Source: an uncultured Clostridium sp. (GTDB lineage: Bacteria > Bacillota > Clostridia > Clostridiales > Clostridiaceae). Taken from it: a stretch of DNA of 44,542 nucleotides. The notes beneath the pieces were generated by a model that saw only the letters and a program-made list of their open reading frames with translations, did not search any database and was not told where the DNA came from. The stretch lies in the NCBI RefSeq assembly GCF_937920395.1, contig NZ_CALEVF010000223.1, forward strand, positions 1-44,542. Reading direction: 5' to 3'. The translations under genes and the position numbers were made by a program. Shown here piece after piece: positions 15,969-24,276 of this stretch (the stretch's first letter is position 1; every line of letters begins with the position of its first letter).

Positions 15969-18296
15969 TTAAGAAACTATTTTAATTGATATTTCTCTCT
16001 TTTCTTTCCTTGGAATTAATCGAATTCCTAATGGCTCCTCAATATAAGTCGCATTCTTAACTTCCTCTACCTTAAATATTCCTCGTAGCAAAAGACTCCA
16101 TGGTTTATTTGAAATATCAACTTTTATATTAATATCTTGCCCTTTTCTTTCTACACTAACCTTTAGCTGCTCTAAGCTATTTGTATCATGAACAATTGAA
16201 CTTATAGTTGATCCGTCTTCAATTTCAAATACCTGAAGAGTAACTCCATTAGCATAATCATAATCAGGCTTATTATAAGCATTGCCCACTGCAATTATAC
16301 TATTGGGCCTAACCATTAAAGGTATACTTAAATAATTGTGTTTTTCAAATTTCCAAGTTCCACCTACAACCTTTTCATTTGTAAAAAAGTTTGTCCATAT
16401 ACCCTTTGGAAGATAATAAGATACCTCACCACTTGTATTAAATATTGGTGCAACAAGCATTGATTCACCAAGCATGTATTGCCTATCAATATATTCACAG
16501 TTTGGGTCCTTCATAAATTCTAAAAACATTGCCCTCATCATAGGAATTCCTTTGTTTGCAGCCTCTATTGCGACGCTATATAAATATGGCATTAGACTAC
16601 ATTTAAGCTTTGTGAAATATCTTAAAACATCAACTGACTCCTCGTCGTATACCCAAGGTACCCTATATGATTTACTTCCATGCAACCGACTTAGAGGGGA
16701 TAACATTCCAAAAGCTACCCAACGTTTATAGATATCTGGCGTTGAAGTATTTTCAAATCCTCCTATGTCATGGCTCCAAAATCCAAACCCAGACATAGAA
16801 AGTGACAATCCTCCCCTTAAGCTTTCTGCCATAGATTCATAATCTGCTGTAGAGTCTCCACCCCAATGAACAGAAAACTTCTGACTTCCAACTGTTGCAG
16901 ACCTTGCAAAAACTATAGCTTCTTTTTCACCTTTAATTTCTTTTATAGACTCAAAAACCACTTTATTATATAAATAAGTATAGTAGTTATGCATTTTTAC
17001 GCTATCGTTACCATTATAATATACTACGTCTGTAGGTATTCTCTCGCCAAAATCAGTTTTAAAGCAGTCAACTCCCATCTCCATTAACTTCTTAAGTTTA
17101 AGAGAGTACCAAGCAGCAGCCTCTGGATTTGTGAAGTCAACAATAGCCATTCCAGCCTGCCATCTATCCCACTGCCAAACACTACCATCCTTTTTCTTAA
17201 TAAAATAGCCATTTTCCATTCCTTCATCAAACATACTTGAACGCTGAGCAATATAAGGATTAATCCAAACACAAATCTTTAATCCCTTTTCTTTAAGTCT
17301 TTTAAGCATCCCCTCAGGATCTGGGAATACATTTTTATCCCATTTTAAATCACATAGGTGATACTCCTTCATCCAGAAGCAATCAAAATGAAATACCGCT
17401 AAGGGCAAATCTCGTTTTGCCATACCATCAATTATCCCAGTAACAGTTTTTTCATCATAACTTGTAGTAAATGAAGTTGTTAGCCATAGTCCAAATGACC
17501 ATGCTGGAGGTAAACTAGGTTTGCCAGTAAGTGATGTATACTTCTCAAGTATAGCTTTAGGACTTGGTCCATATATTACATAATACTCAAGTGATTCACC
17601 TGGAACACTAAATTGAACCTTAGTCACTCTCTCTGATGCAACCTCAAATGATACTTTCCCTGTGTGATTTACAAACACACCATACCCCTTATTAGTCATA
17701 TAAAATGGAATATTCTTATATGATTGCTCACTTGAGGTACCACCATCTTCATTCCACATGTCAATAACTTGACCATTTTTCACAAGTGATGTAAATCTTT
17801 CACCCAGCCCATAAACACACTCTCCAACACCAAGATCTAATTGTGTCATCATATAATTTCCATCATTTTCTTTTTTCATATATGCCATTTTTTTATAACC
17901 GGTTTTTGTTATAGATTTCTCACCATTCATAAAATCTATTATAAATGGTTCTTTTTTATTAATACATACATTTAAATTACCTGTATTAAGGACTATTTCA
18001 CTATCATCTTCTTTTATAGACATATGTTTATTTAAAGTATCCGCAATATCAAACTTTGGATCTATTGCAAGCTCCCCTTTAAAGTGATTCATGCTTACGC
18101 AAATGATATCCTCCATAGGAGATGAAAACTTAACCGAGACAAGCATCCCATCTACCGTATCCGCGCGATCACGAATTGCCTTATCTGGGCAATATATTGT
18201 TACAGAATTCTCACAAGTTTCTGCATCATAAACCTGCTTAGGATAGTGAGCTTCTATATCTTTTTTTAACAACCAATTTCCATTAGTAAATTTCAT
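15969..18296 (-). CDS. GH31 alpha-xylosidase (YicI/XylS type)
   Basis: The enzyme releases alpha-D-xylose from the non-reducing end of oligosaccharides such as isoprimeverose. Family features over 775 residues are an N-terminal beta-sandwich, the (beta/alpha)8 barrel from about 265, nucleophile Asp415 in CFKTDFGERIPTD and acid/base Asp481 in HWGGDSTADYESMAESLRGG. Both motifs are those of YicI rather than of alpha-glucosidases, as is the FGFWSHDIGGFE block. No signal peptide, so it acts on imported sugar. It is the last gene of the ABC importer operon, 34 bases after the permease, which indicates that the importer brings in its substrate. Confidence 0.92.
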   Translation of the reverse strand: MKFTNGNWLLKKDIEAHYPKQVYDAETCENSVTIYCPDKAIRDRADTVDGMLVSVKFSSPMEDIICVSMNHFKGELAIDPKFDIADTLNKHMSIKEDDSEIVLNTGNLNVCINKKEPFIIDFMNGEKSITKTGYKKMAYMKKENDGNYMMTQLDLGVGECVYGLGERFTSLVKNGQVIDMWNEDGGTSSEQSYKNIPFYMTNKGYGVFVNHTGKVSFEVASERVTKVQFSVPGESLEYYVIYGPSPKAILEKYTSLTGKPSLPPAWSFGLWLTTSFTTSYDEKTVTGIIDGMAKRDLPLAVFHFDCFWMKEYHLCDLKWDKNVFPDPEGMLKRLKEKGLKICVWINPYIAQRSSMFDEGMENGYFIKKKDGSVWQWDRWQAGMAIVDFTNPEAAAWYSLKLKKLMEMGVDCFKTDFGERIPTDVVYYNGNDSVKMHNYYTYLYNKVVFESIKEIKGEKEAIVFARSATVGSQKFSVHWGGDSTADYESMAESLRGGLSLSMSGFGFWSHDIGGFENTSTPDIYKRWVAFGMLSPLSRLHGSKSYRVPWVYDEESVDVLRYFTKLKCSLMPYLYSVAIEAANKGIPMMRAMFLEFMKDPNCEYIDRQYMLGESMLVAPIFNTSGEVSYYLPKGIWTNFFTNEKVVGGTWKFEKHNYLSIPLMVRPNSIIAVGNAYNKPDYDYANGVTLQVFEIEDGSTISSIVHDTNSLEQLKVSVERKGQDINIKVDISNKPWSLLLRGIFKVEEVKNATYIEEPLGIRLIPRKEKREISIKIVS

Positions 18297-18330
18297 CTTC
18301 CATCACCCCTTAAATTAAAATATTATTCTA

Positions 18331-19155
18331 TTATTCTTTTACTGAACCTGAGGTCATTCCAGTTACAATATATTTTTGACCAAGTATGAAAACAATGAGT
18401 ACTGGAATACAAGTTAACACAATATCAGCACATACAAGATTCCACTGAGTTGAAAACTGTCCGAAAAAGTTATAAACGGCTAGTGTCATTGGCCATTTAC
18501 TTGATTCGTTTAAAAAATATATTGACATAGTAAAATCATTCCAAGTACTCATAAAATTAAGTACAAATAAAGTTGCTATTATTGGCTTAAGAAGTGGAAA
18601 TATAACCTTAAAGTAAAGAGATTTTGGAGTACAACCATCTATAATTGCAGCCTCATCTAATTCCCTTGGAATTGTGTCTATAAATCCGTATGCAATAAAT
18701 ATACTAATTGGCAATGCAAATGCAGCATAAATAAGTATTATTCCTATTCTAGTGTTAATCAAATGGGTAAACTGCATTACCTTCATTAAAGAAATATAAT
18801 TTACCGGCATAGCTATTCCTAGAACTAAAAAATAATATATAAATCTATTCATTTTGCTTTTATTCCTTGCAAGGACAAACGCTGCCATTGTTGCTAAAAA
18901 TACTATAAGTAATGTACTAGTAGATGCATAAACAAAACTATTAAAAAAAGAACCAAGTAGCTTACCTTTTTCAACAACTACTGAATAATTTTCAAAAATT
19001 AACTTTTTAGGTAAATCAAGATTAAGTGTATACGACTCTGCAGCGGTTTTAAATGAACTAATAAATATTACAACTAATGGTATTAATACTATTAATGAAA
19101 CTATCCAAGCAATAGCATTTTGAAATACTCGCATTAATATCTTCTTTGTTTTCAT
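18331..19155 (-). CDS. CUT1 ABC sugar transporter, inner permease (MalG-like)
   Basis: A 274-residue permease with six predicted helices and the ATPase-contact EAA loop (DEAAIIDGCTPKSLYFKVIF). It ends with the family's short VTGMTSGSVKE tail. Its start codon overlaps the stop of the preceding permease gene by one base (TAATG), indicating coupled translation and a 1:1 heterodimer. It is the MalG-like half of the importer for an oligosaccharide probably cleaved by the GH31 enzyme that follows. No ATPase is encoded in the operon. Confidence 0.93.
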   Translation of the reverse strand: MKTKKILMRVFQNAIAWIVSLIVLIPLVVIFISSFKTAAESYTLNLDLPKKLIFENYSVVVEKGKLLGSFFNSFVYASTSTLLIVFLATMAAFVLARNKSKMNRFIYYFLVLGIAMPVNYISLMKVMQFTHLINTRIGIILIYAAFALPISIFIAYGFIDTIPRELDEAAIIDGCTPKSLYFKVIFPLLKPIIATLFVLNFMSTWNDFTMSIYFLNESSKWPMTLAVYNFFGQFSTQWNLVCADIVLTCIPVLIVFILGQKYIVTGMTSGSVKE

Positions 19156-20027
19156 TAGTATTCCTCCTTTTTATTAAGACCCTTAAGGATGAAATATGAA
19201 ATTGCCATGGTAAATACAGCAAGTAATGTAGATAGCGCTGTACCAACTGCATAGTTACCTCTAGAAAACTCCTTGAAAACAGCTGTATTCATAACATCAG
19301 TTGCATATCCAGGTCCTCCATTAGTTAATACATAAATAATATCAAAAACTCTTAACCCATAAGTTACATTTAGCACAGTTGTCATTATTAATGTTGGCAT
19401 TAATAATGGAAGTGTTATTTTAAAAGTTTTTTGCAAAAAAGTTGCCCCATCCATATCCGCTGCTTCATAATAACTCTCTGAAATACCTTGGATTCCTGCA
19501 ATAAATATTACCATTCCATACCCAACGCCTTTCCAAGAATCTACAAACATAACTGAATTAAAAGCATAGTGTATGTTTCCTAACCAATCATGTGCAAGAA
19601 AACCTAATCCAATATTATTAAAAAATATATTTAAAAAACCAGTTGTTGGATGTAAAATTCCTTTAAAAACTAACCCTACGATAAGATAAGATAACACTTG
19701 AGGTGAAAATATAACCATTCTATGAAAATTAGCTAACTTAATACCTCTTGTAAAAAGTAATGCAAAAACTAAGCCCAAAATAGTTTTAATTGCTGTTGTG
19801 AATATTGTAAAATACACTGTATTTCCAATGTATGTCAAATATGTTTTATCCTTAACAAATATTTCTTTAAAATTATCAAGTCCTATAAAATTGACTTTGT
19901 CACTAAAACTATTCCAATCTGTAAATGAATAAAAAATACCTATTACAGATGGTATAAAACATAGAATAAAAAATAACAATAAAGCTCCCGAAGCGAAATA
20001 CCATGGGTAAGTTTTATTTCTATCCAT
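19155..20027 (-). CDS. CUT1 ABC sugar transporter, inner permease (MalF/UgpA-like)
   Basis: About 290 residues, with an N-terminal helix (ASGALLLFFILCFIPSVIGI) and five more. The EAA loop reads YYEAADMDGATFLQKTFKIT and there is a VLTNGGPGYATDVM segment typical of the UgpA/LacF group. The ATG at 20027 was chosen because AAAGGA lies 9 bases upstream; two earlier starts overlap that site. It pairs with the following MalG-like permease. The 107-base gap to the binding-protein gene contains a hairpin. Confidence 0.93.
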   Translation of the reverse strand: MDRNKTYPWYFASGALLLFFILCFIPSVIGIFYSFTDWNSFSDKVNFIGLDNFKEIFVKDKTYLTYIGNTVYFTIFTTAIKTILGLVFALLFTRGIKLANFHRMVIFSPQVLSYLIVGLVFKGILHPTTGFLNIFFNNIGLGFLAHDWLGNIHYAFNSVMFVDSWKGVGYGMVIFIAGIQGISESYYEAADMDGATFLQKTFKITLPLLMPTLIMTTVLNVTYGLRVFDIIYVLTNGGPGYATDVMNTAVFKEFSRGNYAVGTALSTLLAVFTMAISYFILKGLNKKEEY

Positions 20028-20085
20028 AATCATCAATCCTTTCTATTATTAATTAGAAACATTATAAATTTAAAATATTAGAATA

Positions 20086-20124
20086 ATGAGTTGTACTAAT
20101 CAAATATTCGATCATACAACTCAT
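20086..20124 (-). promoter_or_regulatory. Intercistronic hairpin between binding protein and permease genes
   Basis: ATGAGTTGTA (20086-20095) pairs with TACAACTCAT (20115-20124) around a 19-base loop. Hairpins in this place often protect the binding-protein mRNA or end part of the transcripts, giving more binding protein than permease. There is no strong T-run. Confidence 0.5.
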
Positions 20125-20134
20125 CATTATAATT

Positions 20135-21445
20135 TTATTTAGTCCAAGCTGGATCCTTTTGAAGCTTAGCTTGGTCATCACGACGTTTAGAAATACTACT
20201 AATTACCTGATCAGACGTCATTGCACCAGAATACATAGCAGCTATATCTTTACCAACATCCATCCATTGTGGATCTATATATTTAACCCCTACTTGAACA
20301 ACTGTAGCCTTTTTAAGGGTAGCAATATAATCAGTATAAGATTGAGGATATTTAGGTTTTATTTCTGGCCAACAAACTTGTAAAGAATTAGGATCGCCAT
20401 CAAGCCTTTTCTGTAAAACCTCTTTTTTAGCTAAATATCTAAAAAATTTAACTGCTTCGTCTTTATTTTTGCTTTTAGCATTAGCGAAATATGCATTACT
20501 AGCAGGATTAATTCCAAGAACTTTATTATCTCCCCATGGCTCTACGAAGACTCCTACATTACCTTTAGTAGTTGGAAAATCTTTAGCTAGATTTTGTTCC
20601 CATCCAAATCCGTCAAGTACCATTGCAGCTTTTCCATCAGCAAAAGCTTTTTCTGCACCCTCAACAGTATTGCTCATATAATCTGTTCCAAAGTACCCTA
20701 AAGTTTGGAACTCTTTGAGCTGTGTAAGAACTGTTTTAATTCCTTTAACGTCTTTTATATTTTCTGTATTGTTGTTTAATTTATCATAAACTTTAGCATC
20801 ATTTTGTATATAATTTCCACCGGTTTCGAATAATGGTAGAACTTGATGCCATCCATTTTGCATTCCCTCATAAACTGGTGTTACTCCTGTAGCTTTTATT
20901 TTTGCAGCTACAGCCTTAAATTCCTGGTAAGTTGTTGGTACCTTAAGTCCCAAATCCTTGAAAATCTTTTTGTTGTAATAATACCAATAAACTTTATAGC
21001 CTGGAAAAGTTATACCATAGACTTTCTTATTATAAGAGATAGATGGTAAAACACTTGGATCCATTCGTTTAACAAATTCCTCATTTGTAAGATCTACAAC
21101 ATTGGTATCCGGTCTAACCCTATCATATAAGCTAAATGGGTCTGCATCAGCGCAAAATATATCTGGTGCTTCTCCTGATGAAATTTTTGTTTTAAGAAGA
21201 TCTCTCCATTGTGCATCTGGAGTTATTTGGAAATCTATTTTAACTCCTGTTTCTTTCTCATAATCTTTTGCAATGCTTTGAACAATTCCACTAGTTGGTA
21301 ATCCTGATTGATGTGAACCAAATGTTAGCGTGATATTTTTTTTGGTAGTTCCACCAGTTGATTTACTAGTACTACCACAACCTGTAAAACATGCTGTAGT
21401 TAAAAAAATCGTCATACAAGTTGCTAAAACCGTTTTCATTTTCAT
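20135..21445 (-). CDS. ABC sugar-binding lipoprotein (CUT1 family)
   Basis: An extracellular solute-binding protein anchored by lipid. The signal peptide MKMKTVLATCMTIFLTTACF leads into a lipobox-like FTGCG with the acylated Cys at residue 23, then a Ser/Thr/Gly-rich linker. The mature part shows the family 1 pattern (YWYYYNKKIFKDLGLKVPTT and the GKAAMVLDGFGWEQNLAK strand). It heads the operon: binding protein, two permeases, GH31 alpha-xylosidase. The likely ligand is an oligosaccharide with alpha-xylosyl ends. AAGGGGGG lies 9 bases before the first ATG. Confidence 0.92.
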   Translation of the reverse strand: MKMKTVLATCMTIFLTTACFTGCGSTSKSTGGTTKKNITLTFGSHQSGLPTSGIVQSIAKDYEKETGVKIDFQITPDAQWRDLLKTKISSGEAPDIFCADADPFSLYDRVRPDTNVVDLTNEEFVKRMDPSVLPSISYNKKVYGITFPGYKVYWYYYNKKIFKDLGLKVPTTYQEFKAVAAKIKATGVTPVYEGMQNGWHQVLPLFETGGNYIQNDAKVYDKLNNNTENIKDVKGIKTVLTQLKEFQTLGYFGTDYMSNTVEGAEKAFADGKAAMVLDGFGWEQNLAKDFPTTKGNVGVFVEPWGDNKVLGINPASNAYFANAKSKNKDEAVKFFRYLAKKEVLQKRLDGDPNSLQVCWPEIKPKYPQSYTDYIATLKKATVVQVGVKYIDPQWMDVGKDIAAMYSGAMTSDQVISSISKRRDDQAKLQKDPAWTK

Positions 21446-21539
21446 ACAAGTACCCCCCTTGAATTATAAATAAAATAGTGTAGAATTAATTTGAAGAACT
21501 AAACCCTTCAACTTATATATTTATAGTACAATTATTTTA

Positions 21540-21556
21540 CTCCATATTAAATGGAG
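21540..21556. promoter_or_regulatory. Inverted repeat in the divergent promoter region
   Basis: CTCCAT-ATTAA-ATGGAG lies midway between the divergent binding-protein and kinase genes. It is followed by AGAAAACCGTTACA (21555-21568), a loose cre-like match next to the kinase -35 box. Candidate shared operator; the protein is unknown, although the YesN-like regulator encoded here is an obvious suspect. Confidence 0.4.
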
Positions 21557-21568
21557 AAAACCGTTACA

Positions 21569-21596
21569 TTGTTTGCACTTTTCCTACCCATATTAT
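21569..21596 (+). promoter_or_regulatory. Predicted promoter of the kinase-regulator-GH94 operon
   Basis: TTGTTT (21569-21574), 16 bases, TATTAT (21591-21596), 39 bases before the ATG at 21636. A moderate sigma-A match. Confidence 0.4.
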
Positions 21597-21635
21597 ATGA
21601 AATATATGCATAAGACCTAATTGGGGGCAAATTAG

Positions 21636-23492
21636 ATGAAATTTAAAACTCTTCAAGTAAAGCTTTTTATAAGTTATTCTTCTTTTTTTATTATTATTTT
21701 ATTTATTATTGGTGCTATTTTTTATTCTTTTTTTTCAAATTATACCACTAGGAAGGTATCTGAGCAGCAAGGACAACTTTGTACTTCAATTTCAAACTCG
21801 CTAGATGAAGAAATAAAAAAAATGGATACTACTTCTATGAATATAGTTTATTCAAACCTAATAAAAGATCATTTTCAAAAATATCTATTACTCAGGACAA
21901 GCACCCCTAAAAGTAATATTTCAATATATAGTGAAAGATATTCAAATATTAGGTCACTTATAGATGTGGTAATGGCCATTCTAGGCCCATTTCAAACAGT
22001 AAGTCAAGCTAACATATACGATTTTAATGGAAATATGATTGGCGCAGGATTATTTAATGGTGAGGTCTCTATGGATTTACACCAAATGTCTTGGTATAAT
22101 AAAACACTAAATCTAAATGGAGCTAAATATATCAGTGTACCATCCCATATTAAACTTTTAGACTCCTCAATTTTTAAACAATTTGAGAACCATAAATTTA
22201 TGTCAACTACAAGAACGTATAGTGATAGCAACTATAACAAACTAGGGATAGTTGAGATAGTCCAAGACTGTGAAACGGTATTCAAATACATAAATACTCT
22301 TAAGAAGACTGATAACACACTTCAAATATATGTATTTAACAAAGAAGGCTCCAATATCTATCCTTATGATAATAAAAAGATCTCAACTGGTGTTTATTAT
22401 CAAAGCATTATAAAAAATCAAAAATTAAGTTCACTTAATATCCATAATGTCAAAAGCCCAACAGATGGTACAAAGCAATCAATGACTTACATGATTTCAG
22501 ATTATTCTGGATGGTCGATCATTTTAGTTCAATCACACAGAGTTATTTTTTCATCATTAATTAACTTTACTAGTACCTTTATTTTACTATCAATTTTAGT
22601 ATTATTTATGATACTACTTTTGTCATATGCCGTGTCAAAAAAGGTCACTGTACCATTAAGAAAAATAAGACATGCATTAAAAAATATGAATATTGACGAG
22701 CTATCATCGCAAAGTTCAATTGGTCCATCCATGTCTAATAATAACCTAAACGAAATTGAGCATCTAAACAGGACTTTTAATACTATGTATATAAAACTTG
22801 GAAGGTCTTTAAATGAACTACTCATTGCAAAATCAGAAGAAATGAATGCTAAACTTCTTGCAATGCAATCACAAATGAACCCTCATTTTCTTTATAATAA
22901 CCTTGCTAATATAAGTGTTATGGCTGAAGAAGGAATGAATGAAGAAATAGTGTCCATGTGCCATGATGTATCCTATATGCTTAGATATATTTCAACTGAT
23001 AGTAAAGAGGGGGTTGCTCTAAATTTTGAAATAGATTACACTAATAAATATTTGAATTGTATGAAAATACGTTATGAAGAAAATCTTAAATTTGAAATTA
23101 CAATAGAAGATGGGATGATGGATATAATTGTTCCAAAGCTACTTATTCAACCAATAGTCGAAAACTCCATAAAATATGGACTTAACTCTCTTCCACCATG
23201 GAATATATTGATTAATGGCTACGTATCTAATGACAAATGGTATATAAAAATAACAGATAGTAGTTTAGGTTTTGATCCCGCTATAATAAACAAATTCAAA
23301 GAATTGATGTCTCATCCAATTGATTCCACGAATTTGCAAGATATGCAAATTGGTGGGATGGGACTTATAAATATATGTACCAGATTAAAATTAATGTATA
23401 AAGAAAATGCACTTTTCACTATAACCAATCTTAAAGGCAAAGGCACAACTATATTAATAGGTGGATTAATAAGAAGGGTGGGGAATTTATAA
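21636..23492 (+). CDS. Sensor histidine kinase, YesM family
   Basis: A membrane kinase of 618 residues. Two helices (about 10-32 and 308-332) bracket an extracellular sensor domain of about 275 residues, followed by a HAMP linker (about 333-395). The His_kinase phospho-acceptor His417 lies in MNPHFLYNNLANIS, and the ATP-binding domain shows VPKLLIQPIVENSIKYGL and a GGMGLINICTRL G-box. YesM/YesN pairs commonly control sugar ABC importers in clostridia and bacilli. Its stop overlaps the start of the response regulator gene by one base (TAATG). It is divergent from the importer operon, its likely target. Confidence 0.93.
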   Translation: MKFKTLQVKLFISYSSFFIIILFIIGAIFYSFFSNYTTRKVSEQQGQLCTSISNSLDEEIKKMDTTSMNIVYSNLIKDHFQKYLLLRTSTPKSNISIYSERYSNIRSLIDVVMAILGPFQTVSQANIYDFNGNMIGAGLFNGEVSMDLHQMSWYNKTLNLNGAKYISVPSHIKLLDSSIFKQFENHKFMSTTRTYSDSNYNKLGIVEIVQDCETVFKYINTLKKTDNTLQIYVFNKEGSNIYPYDNKKISTGVYYQSIIKNQKLSSLNIHNVKSPTDGTKQSMTYMISDYSGWSIILVQSHRVIFSSLINFTSTFILLSILVLFMILLLSYAVSKKVTVPLRKIRHALKNMNIDELSSQSSIGPSMSNNNLNEIEHLNRTFNTMYIKLGRSLNELLIAKSEEMNAKLLAMQSQMNPHFLYNNLANISVMAEEGMNEEIVSMCHDVSYMLRYISTDSKEGVALNFEIDYTNKYLNCMKIRYEENLKFEITIEDGMMDIIVPKLLIQPIVENSIKYGLNSLPPWNILINGYVSNDKWYIKITDSSLGFDPAIINKFKELMSHPIDSTNLQDMQIGGMGLINICTRLKLMYKENALFTITNLKGKGTTILIGGLIRRVGNL

Positions 23493-24274
23493 TGGAGCTT
23501 ACTGTGACCTACAAAGTACTTGTAGTAGAAGATGAGGCATTAATAAGACGAAATATTGTAAAGAAAATTCAAGGACTCAATCTAGGATTTAATGTTATAG
23601 GTTCTACTAGTGATGGCAAAAGTGCTTTAAATCTTATTGAAACCGAATTACCACAGCTTGTTATTACTGACATACAAATGCCAATAATGGATGGACTAGA
23701 ACTGGTAAAAGCCCTTTATTTTACTTATCCTAATATAAAAGTTATCATCTTAAGTGGCTTCCATGAATTTGAATTTGCCCGTCAAGCAATTCAATATGGT
23801 GTAAATGATTATTTATTAAAACCTGTAGTTATTGAGGAATTATCAACAGCTCTTACTAAAATTAAACTTAAGCTGGATTCAAATTTAACTTCAATATCAA
23901 ATCTTGCAAATATAAAATCAAAACATATAGCTCCGCAGGAGTTAGTAAATGCTGTAGAGTTATACCTTCGTTCAAATTATAAAACTGAAGTACCACTAGA
24001 AACCATAGCTAAAAGCCTTAATTTTTCACCAGATTATCTAAGTAGAGTTTATAAAAAATGTACCGGTAAATCCCCTTTAAAATATTTAATTCACCTTAGA
24101 ATAACTGAAGCAAAACGTCTTCTAACTAGCAGTTTAGACCTCGAGATTAAAACCATTGGTGAACTTGTAGGTTACAGTGATCAATACTATTTTAGCCGCA
24201 CCTTTAAACATAATACAAATCACTATCCTAGTGAATACAGAGCCTTAAAAGAAAATGAGGAAGGAGATCTATAA
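23492..24274 (+). CDS. Response regulator with AraC-type DNA-binding domain (YesN-like)
   Basis: The receiver domain (1-125) has the VVEDE acidic pocket and phospho-acceptor Asp60 in LVITDIQMPIMDGLE, and the conserved Lys in DYLLKPV. After a linker, an AraC domain (about 150-255) contains LETIAKSLNFSPDYLSRVYK and IKTIGELVGYSDQYYFSRTF. At 260 residues it is about half the length of Bacillus YesN-type regulators and lacks their middle region. It is coupled to the kinase upstream, and the GH94 gene starts 2 bases after its stop. It probably activates the divergent ABC-GH31 operon. Confidence 0.93.
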   Translation: MELTVTYKVLVVEDEALIRRNIVKKIQGLNLGFNVIGSTSDGKSALNLIETELPQLVITDIQMPIMDGLELVKALYFTYPNIKVIILSGFHEFEFARQAIQYGVNDYLLKPVVIEELSTALTKIKLKLDSNLTSISNLANIKSKHIAPQELVNAVELYLRSNYKTEVPLETIAKSLNFSPDYLSRVYKKCTGKSPLKYLIHLRITEAKRLLTSSLDLEIKTIGELVGYSDQYYFSRTFKHNTNHYPSEYRALKENEEGDL

Positions 24275-24276
24275 CT

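Noticed and set aside
22529..22825. Minus-strand frame within the kinase gene
   Set aside because: Antisense shadow; no start signal.
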